Assembly: GCA_026392455.1 (NCBI GenBank)
Contig: JAPLCB010000010.1
Span: forward strand, 338,198-402,197
Length of the DNA: 64,000 bases
Origin: Propionibacteriales bacterium
GTDB taxonomy: Bacteria > Actinomycetota > Actinomycetes > Propionibacteriales > Nocardioidaceae
Direction of reading: 5' to 3'
Below, piece by piece: positions 54,772 through 62,844 of the stretch. The notes beneath the pieces were generated by a model. The model saw only the letters and a list, made by a program, of their open reading frames with translations. It had not been told where the DNA came from and ran no database searches. The stretch's first letter is position 1, and each line of letters opens with the position of its first letter. A program made the position numbers and the translations under genes.

Positions 54772-55944
54772 TCAGGTGAGCGCCGTCGGGGCGTCGGCAG
54801 CGTTCACCAGGGTGACGTCCGGCTTGACCGGTACCTCGTCGGCCAGGAACCACCGGAACGCGAGCATGCCGCGCTGGTTGTCCAGGGTCGTCACCGCGTT
54901 CGGGTGGTCGAGCTGGGACCGGGCGACCACGATGGTGACGGTGCCGTCGCTGTTCGGGGTGGCGGTGTGGTTGTTCAGCGAGGTGGTGCCGTCTGCCGCG
55001 TTGTGGCCGGCCATGTACTCCGTCCACGGCATGAAGTTCCAGAAGCGGGAGGCGTTGGGTGGGCGGTGCGTCAGGACCAGGGCCTCGTCGGCGGCGAGGT
55101 CGTAGCTGCCGAAGCAGTAGGTGGCGTCGGTCGCTGACCAGCCGAAGTTGAAGTCCGGGACCCGGTAGGGCTCGGCCACCACGTTGACCCCGTCGGGGGT
55201 CTCGTGGCCGAGGCCGAGCCGGTCGACGTCGGTCCGTTCCTGGATCGTCATCGGGACGATCATGAACATCGTTCGCATCCAGGTCAGGGTCGAGCGCAGC
55301 GCCTGGGCGGTGACCGCGTCGGACCGCACGATCGGGTCGGGCTCGTCGAGGCACTCGATGTGCCACTCGACCGGCTTCCCGGTCAGCGGGTCGGCCTGGT
55401 AGTCGCGGGTCAGGGCTGCTGAGGTGTCCGGCGTGAACTGGATCCAGGGGCCGGCGTACCCGTCGGGCTTCTTCGCGCCGAGGTAGAAGGAGAAGTTGCC
55501 GTCGGTGTCGAAGGTCAGGTCGGAGTCGTTGACCACCCCGATCACCTTGTCCGACCACGCGCCGGGTGACGGCTCGTTGTAGACGGTCACCGAGAAGTAC
55601 GCGCTGTCGTTGCGGGTGCCCCAGACGCGGTAGGTGCGCTCCGGGTCGAAGACGGCGAACGCGTAGGAAGCGTCGGTGTTGTCGCCGCCCCAGCGCCGGT
55701 CGCGCCGGAAGGGCGTGACCGTGTCGACCCAGACCGGGCGGCTCTTCTCCGGGTACAGGTAGATGTCGAGCCCGATGCCCAGGATGGTGGCGAGCATCCG
55801 GTAGCCGTTGACGACGCCGGTCTCGGTGGTGACGGCGCGGTCGCCCTCCAGGAAGGTCGCCTGGAGCTCGCCGAGGCCGGCCAGCAGCTCGTTCCAGGCA
55901 GCGGTGGCCTCCCATGCGTGGGCTGGCTGGGTGAGGTCGTTCAT
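54772..55944 (-). CDS. DUF1214 domain protein
   Basis: 390 residues, no signal peptide. Landmarks are YLYPEKSRPVWVDTVTPFRR near the N-terminus, ERTYRVWGTRNDSAYFSVTVYN, and the C-terminal beta-rich WNFMPWTEYM and RSQLDHPNAVTTLDNQRG. These match DUF1214/DUF1254-type proteins of unknown function, common in mycobacteria and nocardioforms near sulfotransferase and steroid-type genes. AAGGAAC precedes the ATG at 55944. A TetR regulator lies directly upstream on the same strand. Confidence 0.82.
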   Translation of the reverse strand: MNDLTQPAHAWEATAAWNELLAGLGELQATFLEGDRAVTTETGVVNGYRMLATILGIGLDIYLYPEKSRPVWVDTVTPFRRDRRWGGDNTDASYAFAVFDPERTYRVWGTRNDSAYFSVTVYNEPSPGAWSDKVIGVVNDSDLTFDTDGNFSFYLGAKKPDGYAGPWIQFTPDTSAALTRDYQADPLTGKPVEWHIECLDEPDPIVRSDAVTAQALRSTLTWMRTMFMIVPMTIQERTDVDRLGLGHETPDGVNVVAEPYRVPDFNFGWSATDATYCFGSYDLAADEALVLTHRPPNASRFWNFMPWTEYMAGHNAADGTTSLNNHTATPNSDGTVTIVVARSQLDHPNAVTTLDNQRGMLAFRWFLADEVPVKPDVTLVNAADAPTALT

Positions 55945-55969
55945 GTGCCGGTTCCTTCCGTGGGGATGT

Positions 55970-56494
55970 TCAGCGGGTGAGCAGCGCGGTGATCTGGTCG
56001 ACCCACTCGGGGCCGAGGTCGTCGGGGTGGAGCAGAAGGGCGAAGAACGCGGCACCGGCCACCAGGTCGAGGAGCGGTTGGTCGATCCCGCCCAGAGCAT
56101 CGGAGAAGCGGGCGAGCAGGGCCTGGTGCAGGCTCGGGTCAGCGGCGATGGCGGCGACGAGACCTGGTGCGGCGGCTCGGGCGACCGGGTGCGAGAACGC
56201 CGCCAGCGAGCCCGCCACCAGGGACCGGACGTCCGGTGCCCCTCGCTGGTCCGGCCTCGGGATCGTGAGGTCGGCCGGGAAGGCCGCCTCGTGGACCAGG
56301 TGGGCGAGTGACGGCCAGCGTCGGTTGAGTGCCGGACGGGTGGTCCCGGCTCGCTCCGCGATCGCGGTCAGCGTCAGCCCGGCGTACCCGACCTCGACGA
56401 GCAGCTCGGCGGTCGCACGCAGGACCGCCCCGTCGATGCGTCCATCGCGAGGGCGACCTGGGCCCTGTTCAAGGGGATTCGGCTGTGGCACCAT
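55970..56494 (-). CDS. TetR family transcriptional regulator
   Basis: 174 residues. The helix-turn-helix is at about 22-65 (VLRATAELLVEVGYAGLTLT, IAERAGTTRPALNRRWPS). The ligand domain is shorter than average. It starts 40 bases from the divergent sulfotransferase gene and precedes the DUF1214 gene, so it probably controls both. The inducer is unknown. Confidence 0.9.
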   Translation of the reverse strand: MVPQPNPLEQGPGRPRDGRIDGAVLRATAELLVEVGYAGLTLTAIAERAGTTRPALNRRWPSLAHLVHEAAFPADLTIPRPDQRGAPDVRSLVAGSLAAFSHPVARAAAPGLVAAIAADPSLHQALLARFSDALGGIDQPLLDLVAGAAFFALLLHPDDLGPEWVDQITALLTR

Positions 56495-56499
56495 TCCGA

Positions 56500-56510
56500 T
56501 ACGGAGCGTA
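56500..56510. promoter_or_regulatory. possible TetR operator (TACG-GAG-CGTA)
   Basis: A short 4-3-4 inverted repeat lies in the 40-bp gap between the divergent TetR and sulfotransferase starts, followed by ACGTAAT. The gap is so short that any dimer bound there would affect both genes. Confidence 0.35.
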
Positions 56511-56534
56511 ACGTAATCTCGTCAGGAGCAACAG

Positions 56535-57773
56535 ATGACCGCGGTGCTCATCCGGCTGACCGACCTCAGCCGTCCGACGTTCAGCCCCGAGGTCCAGGCG
56601 ATCTTCGAGGCGATGGCCCCGATGGCGGTGGACCTGCGACTGGAGTCCGACCAGCTGCACCGGATGGCCAGCGAGCAGACCGGGCTGACCGACTTCGGGT
56701 CCCGGGACTACACCGAACGCCTCGACGTCCTGCTGACCGCGATGAACGAGCTCGAGCTCACCCCGACCGGACTGCTGAACCTGCACACCCAGCTCCTCCA
56801 GCTCCTGAAGAACCGACTGCAGCTGGTCGACCTGCTCGGCCGGAACCCTGGGATCGCCGAGATCGAGCTCGTCCCACCGGTCGTGATCGCGGGACTCCCG
56901 CGTACGGGTACGACGCACCTGCACAACCTGCTCTCCGCGGGTCCGACCTTCCGCTCGCTTCCGTACTGGGAGAGCATCGAGCCGTTCCCGCCCGCGGCTG
57001 AGGGCGTCGACATCGAGCCCCGACGGGAGCGCACCGGCCAGGCGACCTGGTTCGCGAACGAGGCGATGCCGCACTTCGCGGCCATGCACGAGATGACCAC
57101 CGACCACGTGCACGAGGAGATCCAGCTCCTGGCCAACGACTTCTCGACGATGTACTTCGAGACGGTGGCCGAGCTGCCGGCCTGGCGCGACCACTACCTC
57201 GGGCTCGACCAGACTCCCCACTACCACCACCTGCGGCTGCAGCTGCAGGCCCTTCAGCACCTCCGCGGCGGGGGCAGGTGGGTGCTGAAGTCGCCGCAGC
57301 ACCTCGAGCAGCTGCCGGTGCTGGCCCAGGTGTTCCCCGGCTCGACCGTGGTCGTGACCCATCGCGACCCGGTCTCGGTGACGGTGTCGATGGCCACGAT
57401 GGTCGTCTACACCGCGCGGATGTACCGCAACGAGGTGCCGGTCGAACGGCTGGCGGGCTACTGGGCCGACCGGATCGAGCGGATGCTCGGCACCCTGGTT
57501 GCGGACCGCGAGGTCTTCGGGCCGACGAGCTCGATGGACGTGCGCTTCGACGACTTCATGGCCGATGACCTCGCGACCGCGCGGAAGGTCTACGACCTGG
57601 CCGGTGAGCCGGTGACGGCCGAGGTCGAGGCGGCGATGGGGGAGTTCCTGGCCCGCCACCAGCGCGACCGGCACGGCCGGATCGACTACCAGGCCGCCGC
57701 GATCGGCCTGGACGCCGACGAGCTGCGCGAGCGGTTCGCCGGTTACGCCGCGAGGTTCCTCGCCGCTGGTTGA
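56535..57773 (+). CDS. sulfotransferase family protein
   Basis: 412 residues. The PAPS 5'-phosphosulfate loop is AGLPRTGTTHLHNLL (Gly120-Thr127 region). WVLKSPQHLEQL and VVVTHRDPVSVTVSMATMV supply the 3'-phosphate site. This matches the actinobacterial group of putative sulfotransferases often annotated beside sterol and DUF1214 genes. The acceptor is unknown. The TGA stop falls in a degenerate palindromic repeat (57765-57800). Confidence 0.87.
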   Translation: MTAVLIRLTDLSRPTFSPEVQAIFEAMAPMAVDLRLESDQLHRMASEQTGLTDFGSRDYTERLDVLLTAMNELELTPTGLLNLHTQLLQLLKNRLQLVDLLGRNPGIAEIELVPPVVIAGLPRTGTTHLHNLLSAGPTFRSLPYWESIEPFPPAAEGVDIEPRRERTGQATWFANEAMPHFAAMHEMTTDHVHEEIQLLANDFSTMYFETVAELPAWRDHYLGLDQTPHYHHLRLQLQALQHLRGGGRWVLKSPQHLEQLPVLAQVFPGSTVVVTHRDPVSVTVSMATMVVYTARMYRNEVPVERLAGYWADRIERMLGTLVADREVFGPTSSMDVRFDDFMADDLATARKVYDLAGEPVTAEVEAAMGEFLARHQRDRHGRIDYQAAAIGLDADELRERFAGYAARFLAAG

Positions 57774-57800
57774 CCTCCGGGCACAGCGAGGCTCGAAACC
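57765..57800. repeat. degenerate copy of the palindromic repeat at a gene end
   Basis: 36 bases running from GCTGGTTGA to GCTCGAAACC, the same length and ends as the units at 62540-62755 but with several changes in the centre. It covers the last codons and the stop of the sulfotransferase gene. Confidence 0.65.
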
Positions 57801-57816
57801 TGGTTAGGTTCGTCCC

Positions 57817-58137
57817 ATGCTGGTCGTGAACCGTTTCCACGCCGAGGCCGACGTGGCCGACGCCTTTCGTGCCGATCTCGAACGTGCCCTGGAGGTCCTC
57901 TCCGCACGACCCGGTTTCGAGGACGGTCGCCTCGGCCGCAACGTCGACGAGCCGGCGCTGTGGGTCATGGTCACGCGGTGGAAGGACGTCGGCAGCTACC
58001 GCCGCGCGCTGTCGTCGTACGAGGTGAAGCTGTACGCGGTCCAGACCCTCAGCCGGGCGATCGAGGAGCCGAGTGCCTTCGAGCCGCTCGATGGCGAGCT
58101 GAACACCGCGGTGCCGCGGGACCTCGGCTCTCGATAA
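57817..58137 (+). CDS. antibiotic biosynthesis monooxygenase (ABM) fold protein
   Basis: 106 residues, a single dimeric alpha/beta barrel domain. Landmarks are MLVVNRFHAEADVADAFRAD, ARPGFEDGRLGRNVDEP and WVMVTRWKDVGSYRRALSSY. Members include small monooxygenases and haem-degrading enzymes; residues here do not assign a substrate. It lies 63 bases before glyS on the same strand. Confidence 0.82.
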   Translation: MLVVNRFHAEADVADAFRADLERALEVLSARPGFEDGRLGRNVDEPALWVMVTRWKDVGSYRRALSSYEVKLYAVQTLSRAIEEPSAFEPLDGELNTAVPRDLGSR

Positions 58138-58200
58138 GGTTGGTCCTCGCGCAGCCGCCGGCAGCCAGCCGGCAGCCCCAACGCAGGAGCTGAAACAACT

Positions 58201-59610
58201 GTGGCCAAGAAGCCCCCGTCCGCCGTGGACAACGTCGTCTCCCTCGCCAAGCGCCGCGGGTTCGTCTACCCGTGTGGCGAGATCTACGGCGGCACCCGCT
58301 CTGCCTGGGACTACGGCCCGCTCGGGGTCGAGCTCAAGGAGAACATCAAGCGCCAGTGGTGGCGCGCGATGGTGCAGTCGCGCGAGGACGTCGTCGGGCT
58401 CGACTCCAGCGTGATCCTGCCGCGGCAGACCTGGGAGGCGTCGGGCCACGTCGCGACTTTCGCCGACCCGCTGACCGAGTGCCAGTCCTGCCACAAGCGC
58501 TACCGGGCCGACCACCTCCAGGAGCAGTACGCGGAGAAGAAGAGCACCCGCGACACCACGATCAATCCCGACGACGTCGCGCTGACCGACCTGGCCTGCC
58601 CCAACTGTGGCACCCGGGGTGCCTGGACCGAGCCGCGCAGCTTCTCCGGTCTGCTCAAGACCTACCTCGGCGTCGTCGACGACGAGTCCGGCCTGCACTA
58701 CCTGCGCCCGGAGACCGCGCAGGGCATCTTCCTGAACTTCGCGAACGTGGTGACCTCCAGCCGGCAGAAGCCACCGTTCGGGATCGCCCAGATCGGCAAG
58801 AGCTTCCGCAACGAGATCACTCCGGGCAACTTCATCTTCCGGACCCGCGAGTTCGAGCAGATGGAGATGGAGTTCTTCGTCAAGCCCGGCGAGGACGCCG
58901 ACTGGCACCAGTACTGGATCGACACCCGCACCGCCTGGTACGTCGACCTGGGCATCAACCCGGACAACCTGCGGCACTTCGAGCACCTGCCGGAGAAGCT
59001 CAGCCACTACTCGACCCGGACCGTCGACATCGAGTACCGGTTCAACTTCGCCGGTTCGGAGTGGGGCGAGCTCGAGGGCATCGCGAACCGCACCGACTTC
59101 GACCTCAAGACCCACTCCGAGGCGTCGGGCAGCGACCTGTCGTATTTCGACCAGGCCGCGAACGAGCGCTACTTCCCCTACGTCATCGAGCCGGCCGCCG
59201 GTCTGTCGCGCAGCCTGATGACCTTCCTGGTCGACGCCTACACCGAGGACGAGGCTCCGAACACGAAGGGCGGAGTCGACAAGCGGGTCGTCCTGAAGCT
59301 CGACCCGCGGCTCGCCCCGGTCAAGATCGCCGTGCTCCCGCTCAGTCGCAACGAGGACCTGTCGCCCAGGTCGAAGGCGCTGGCGACCGAGCTGCGCCAG
59401 TACTGGAACGTCGAGTTCGACGACTCCGGCGCCATCGGCCGTCGGTACCGGCGGCAGGACGAGATCGGGACGCCGTTCTGCGTGACCGTCGACTTCGACA
59501 CCCTCGACGACAACGCGGTGACCGTCCGCGAGCGGGACTCGATGAGCCAGGAGCGGATCTCGCTGGACGGAGTGCGCAGCTACTTCGCTGAGCGGTTGGT
59601 CGGTTGTTGA
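58201..59610 (+). CDS. glyS: glycyl-tRNA synthetase (alpha2 type)
   Basis: 469 residues, class II. It opens [21 protein letters not shown] zinc site is formed by CQSCHKRY and CPNCGTRG. Motif 2 contains [20 protein letters not shown] and motif 3 contains [16 protein letters not shown]. The anticodon-binding domain is at the C-terminus. GTG 58201 follows GCAGGAGCTG. It is the dimeric archaeal/eukaryotic-like form used by actinobacteria, not the bacterial alpha2beta2 type. Confidence 0.96.
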   Translation: MAKKPPSAVDNVVSLAKRRGFVYPCGEIYGGTRSAWDYGPLGVELKENIKRQWWRAMVQSREDVVGLDSSVILPRQTWEASGHVATFADPLTECQSCHKRYRADHLQEQYAEKKSTRDTTINPDDVALTDLACPNCGTRGAWTEPRSFSGLLKTYLGVVDDESGLHYLRPETAQGIFLNFANVVTSSRQKPPFGIAQIGKSFRNEITPGNFIFRTREFEQMEMEFFVKPGEDADWHQYWIDTRTAWYVDLGINPDNLRHFEHLPEKLSHYSTRTVDIEYRFNFAGSEWGELEGIANRTDFDLKTHSEASGSDLSYFDQAANERYFPYVIEPAAGLSRSLMTFLVDAYTEDEAPNTKGGVDKRVVLKLDPRLAPVKIAVLPLSRNEDLSPRSKALATELRQYWNVEFDDSGAIGRRYRRQDEIGTPFCVTVDFDTLDDNAVTVRERDSMSQERISLDGVRSYFAERLVGC

Positions 59611-59669
59611 TGACCTCGGGTCGGCGTTTTGCGGCCTTCGGGCGGTCCGGCGACGTGCACAATACGTGG

Positions 59670-60305
59670 ATGAAGCCGCTGGTTCGTGCCGCAGTCCTCG
59701 CCGTCGTCGTCCCCGTCGCCCTCACCGGCTGCGGTCCGGACACGAAGGAGAAGGCGGTGGTCCCGTCACCTGGGGCCGCCCCGAGCGACGTCTCGGTCCC
59801 GTCGGGCACCGCCCTGTCGCCGTACGGCAGCGAACTGAAGTTCGGGGACACCGCGACCGTCGGCTACGCCCCGAACAGCAACCGCGCATCGGTCCTCAAG
59901 CTCACCGTCGTCTCGGTGACCCAAGGCTCGGTGGCGAAGGATCTCGGGGGCTACTCGCTGAACGACCGGATGCGTCAGTCGACCCCGTTCTACGTCCAGG
60001 TCGACGTCGAGAACGTCGGCATCGGTGACGTCGGCAAGACTCCGGTCCCGCTCTTCCTCGAGGACAACCGGAAGGCGCTGATCGGGCCCTCGACCTTCAC
60101 CGACAACTTCACCAAGTGCCCGTCGAAGCCGTTCCCGACCACGTTCGCACCCAAGGCGAAGGCTCGTTTCTGCCTGGTCTACCTGACCCCGAACCGCGGC
60201 ACGTTCAGCGCCATGAGCTTCCGCCCCAGCCAGGCGAACAACCCGATCCGCTGGACCGGGGCGCTGACGGTCCCGGCCAAGACGAGCAAGGGCAAGGCGT
60301 CCTGA
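59670..60305 (+). CDS. lipoprotein of unknown function
   Basis: 211 residues. The signal peptide MKPLVRAAVLAVVVPVALTGC ends in the lipobox ALTGC. The mature part is a beta-rich domain with GDTATVGYAPNSNRASVLKL, YVQVDVENVGIGDVG and FCLVYLTPNRG, resembling the DUF4352-like immunoglobulin-type fold. The function is unknown. ATG 59670 is preferred because it starts the signal peptide. The next gene overlaps the stop. Confidence 0.82.
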   Translation: MKPLVRAAVLAVVVPVALTGCGPDTKEKAVVPSPGAAPSDVSVPSGTALSPYGSELKFGDTATVGYAPNSNRASVLKLTVVSVTQGSVAKDLGGYSLNDRMRQSTPFYVQVDVENVGIGDVGKTPVPLFLEDNRKALIGPSTFTDNFTKCPSKPFPTTFAPKAKARFCLVYLTPNRGTFSAMSFRPSQANNPIRWTGALTVPAKTSKGKAS

Positions 60306-61468
60306 GCGCACGTCCCGGCACGCCGCACCCTGGCCTGAGCATCGGTTCGGTCAGCGTCGCCACCCCGGTGGTGCTCGCCCCGATGGCGGGGATCACCAAC
60401 GCCGCCTACCGGCGGCTGTGCCGCGAGCAGGGCGCTGGCCTCTACGTCTGCGAGATGATCACCAGTCGCGGGCTGGTGGAAGGTGACACGACCACGAAGT
60501 CGATGCTCGTCTTCGACGAGCTCGAGGACGTCCGGTCGGTCCAGCTGTACGGCACCGACCCCGTGTACGTCGGCAGGGCGACCGAGATCCTCTGCGCCGA
60601 GTACGGCGTCGCGCACGTCGACCTGAACTTCGGCTGCCCGGTCCCGAAGGTGACCCGCAAGGGCGGGGGTGCTGCCCTGCCGTGGAAGCGCAACCTGCTC
60701 GGCGAGATCCTGACGGCAGCCGTGACGGCCGCGTCCCGGTACGACGTCCCGGTCACGATGAAGACCCGGCTCGGGATCGACCCCGACCACCTGACCTACC
60801 TCGACGCAGGTCGCATTGCCGAGGAGTCCGGCGCGGCCGCGATCGCGTTGCACGGACGGACCGCCATCCAGGGGTACTCCGGTGTCGCCGATTGGGAGCC
60901 GATCGCTGCACTGGTCAACCACGTCGGGATCCCGGTGCTCGGCAACGGCGACATCTGGGAGGCCGCCGACGCGCTCCGGATGGTCGCGGAGACCGGTGCG
61001 GCCGGAGTCGTCGTCGGGCGCGGCTGCCTGGGGCGCCCGTGGCTCTTCCGGGACCTGGCGGCCGCCTTCGCAGGCGTAGCCGGCCCCGACGCCGCCGATC
61101 TGGTCCTCCCGAGCCTCGGCGAGGTGGCCACCATGATGTACCGGCACGCCGAGCTGCTCAGTCAGCACATGGGCGAGGAACGGGGCTGCAAGGAGTTCCG
61201 CAAGCACATCGCCTGGTACCTCAAGGGATTCGGGGCCGGCGGTGAGCTTCGTCAGGCTCTCGGGCTGGTCAGCTCGTTGGTGGAGCTGGAGTCCCTCCTC
61301 CGCCAGCTCGACCCCGCCGAGGCTTTCCCGAGGGTCGTGCTGGGGGCGCCGCGCGGCCGGCAGGGGAGTGCGCGCAAGCGCGTCGTACTGCCTGACGGCT
61401 GGCTGGACGACACCGACGGTTCCGGTCTGCACCTGGCGGAGGACCCCAACGAGGTCAGCGGCGGCTGA
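60302..61468 (+). CDS. tRNA-dihydrouridine synthase (DusB-like), apparent CTG start
   Basis: 388 residues if started at CTG 60302. The FMN barrel begins LSIGSVSVATPVVLAPMAGITN. The catalytic Cys is in NFGCPVPKVTRKGGGAAL, and GRTAIQGYSG and GNGDIWEAADALRM bind FMN and phosphate. No ATG, GTG or TTG lies between 60119 and 60367. A start at GTG 60368 would remove the first barrel strand, and one at GTG 60116 would extend 186 bases inside the lipoprotein gene. The CTG overlaps the upstream TGA as CTGA, like other gene pairs here. Confidence 0.88.
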   Translation: MSARPGTPHPGLSIGSVSVATPVVLAPMAGITNAAYRRLCREQGAGLYVCEMITSRGLVEGDTTTKSMLVFDELEDVRSVQLYGTDPVYVGRATEILCAEYGVAHVDLNFGCPVPKVTRKGGGAALPWKRNLLGEILTAAVTAASRYDVPVTMKTRLGIDPDHLTYLDAGRIAEESGAAAIALHGRTAIQGYSGVADWEPIAALVNHVGIPVLGNGDIWEAADALRMVAETGAAGVVVGRGCLGRPWLFRDLAAAFAGVAGPDAADLVLPSLGEVATMMYRHAELLSQHMGEERGCKEFRKHIAWYLKGFGAGGELRQALGLVSSLVELESLLRQLDPAEAFPRVVLGAPRGRQGSARKRVVLPDGWLDDTDGSGLHLAEDPNEVSGG

Positions 61469-61659
61469 GCCCGGAACGGGGTTACGGCTGCCCCGGCGTG
61501 GGACGCCTCACGTCCGTTATGCGCCGTTTCTCCGCGGGTTCGGTTGGCGTTTGGTTCCTGGACCGTGTTCTTATGTTGAGGCCCTACCGGGAGGGCACAC
61601 CAGTTCGTCACGGCGAGATCGTGATGTGCCTGCCCCTGTAGTCGACGTTAGGACGCCAG

Positions 61660-62460
61660 GTGACCCGAGGCCGACATAGCCTTGCTTCACGCAACGCCCG
61701 AGTCAACAGACTCACCCTGATCAGTGCGCCGTTGGTGACCTGTGCCGTTGTCGGCGGCGGGATCGCCCTGGCCGGTTCCGGCGGAGAAGCACCCGCCGTG
61801 ACGCGCCCGGCGACCGCCGCGATCTCGACCGCAGACCGTGTCGTCGGGATCTCGCGCAGCGCCGAGCGGATCGCGGTCCCGGTGGTCACCGCCAAGCGGT
61901 GGACCACCACGGAGCTGGACCTGCGCCTGGCGCCTGCTGAGGGCGCCCGCACCGACGGAGAGGTCCCAGCGCTCCGCAAGGTCGGGATCACCGGTGCCGC
62001 GCGCAGCGGCTACGTCCAGGTGGTCGTCAACCGGAAGGCCTACTGGGTCACCGGCGAGTACTTGGCCAAGAAGAAGCCGACGGACCCGGCCAGCATGCCG
62101 CTCGGCGGAAAGCCCTGTCCCGGCACCAGCGGCGTCGAGAGCGGGCTCACCGCGGGGGCGATCCGGGTCTACCGGGCGGTCTGCAACAACTTCCCGCAGA
62201 TCACGACGTACGGCGGACGCGACAACCACGGCGAGCACCGCAGCGGTAAGGCGATCGACATCATGACCAGTGACGTCGCCCTCGGCAACGCGATCTCCGA
62301 GTTCCTGCGGGCCCACGCTGCTGAGCTGAACCTGTACAGCGTGATCTGGCGTCAGCGGATCTTCACCCCCGAACGGGCTGGCGAAGGTTGGCGCAGCATG
62401 CCGAGTCGAGGATCCGCGACCGCGAACCACTACGACCACGTCCACGTCTCGGTCTCCTGA
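61660..62460 (+). CDS. secreted M15-like peptidoglycan peptidase
   Basis: 266 residues from GTG 61660. A basic N-terminus and hydrophobic segment (about 20-40) form a signal peptide or anchor. The middle (about 60-145) looks like an SH3-type module (GYVQVVVNRKAYWVTGEYL). The C-terminal domain has EHRSGKAIDIM (His193, Asp200) and YDHVHVSVS (His260, His262), the zinc-ligand pattern of ARB_07466/M15-like D-Ala-D-Ala peptidases. It probably trims cell-wall peptides. The 191-bp upstream gap shows no recognised riboswitch. Confidence 0.82.
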   Translation: MTRGRHSLASRNARVNRLTLISAPLVTCAVVGGGIALAGSGGEAPAVTRPATAAISTADRVVGISRSAERIAVPVVTAKRWTTTELDLRLAPAEGARTDGEVPALRKVGITGAARSGYVQVVVNRKAYWVTGEYLAKKKPTDPASMPLGGKPCPGTSGVESGLTAGAIRVYRAVCNNFPQITTYGGRDNHGEHRSGKAIDIMTSDVALGNAISEFLRAHAAELNLYSVIWRQRIFTPERAGEGWRSMPSRGSATANHYDHVHVSVS

Positions 62461-62469
62461 CGCAGTCCC

Positions 62470-62755
62470 TGCTGGTCGAGGTGCGAGCGCTCTCGGCGCC
62501 TGCTGCTGGCTGAGGTGCGAGCGCAGCGCCGTCCCCCGCGTGCTGGTTGAGGTGCGAGCGAAGCGAGCCTCGAAACCCGTCCCACCGCCTGCTGGTTGAG
62601 GTGTGAGCGCAGCGAGCCTCGAAACCCGTCCCACCGCTTGCTGGTTGAGGTGCGAGCGCAGCGAGCCTCGAAACCCCGTGCGGCTCTGCGCGGACTCTCG
62701 TCACCGCTTGCTGGTTGAGGTGTGAGCGCAGCGAGCCTCGAAACCCCCGCACCCG
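62470..62755. repeat. array of palindromic REP-like repeats
   Basis: Four good copies begin near 62540, 62590, 62639 and 62709. Each runs TGCTGGTTGAG-GTGCGAGCGC-AGCGAGCCTCGAAACC with small changes. Two decayed copies begin near 62470 and 62501. The ends can pair (GGTT/AACC, GAGG/CCTC). Units are separated by 10-30 bases such as CGTCCCACCGC. The array fills the gap between the peptidase and DUF222/HNH genes. Confidence 0.88.
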
Positions 62756-62831
62756 AAAAGAATCCGGCACCCATCTCGCATTACGAGACGATTCGGGGTG
62801 TTCTGGCCCCGTTTCTGTCGGTGGTCGTCCG

Positions 62832-62844
62832 TAGCGTTGGACCC
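62832..62844 (+). promoter_or_regulatory. possible leaderless promoter of the DUF222/HNH gene (TAGCGT)
   Basis: TAGCGT at 62832-62837 fits TANNNT and is followed by seven bases and ATG 62845, placing the expected start on the A of ATG. No Shine-Dalgarno is evident and no clear -35 was seen. Confidence 0.35.

Noticed and set aside
61469..61659. ydaO-type (c-di-AMP) riboswitch before the secreted peptidase
   Set aside because: Such riboswitches precede wall-hydrolase genes in actinobacteria, but none of the conserved core stretches could be found here.
62470..62755. CRISPR-like array
   Set aside because: Units are palindromic and vary, spacers are short and similar to each other, and no cas genes are nearby.
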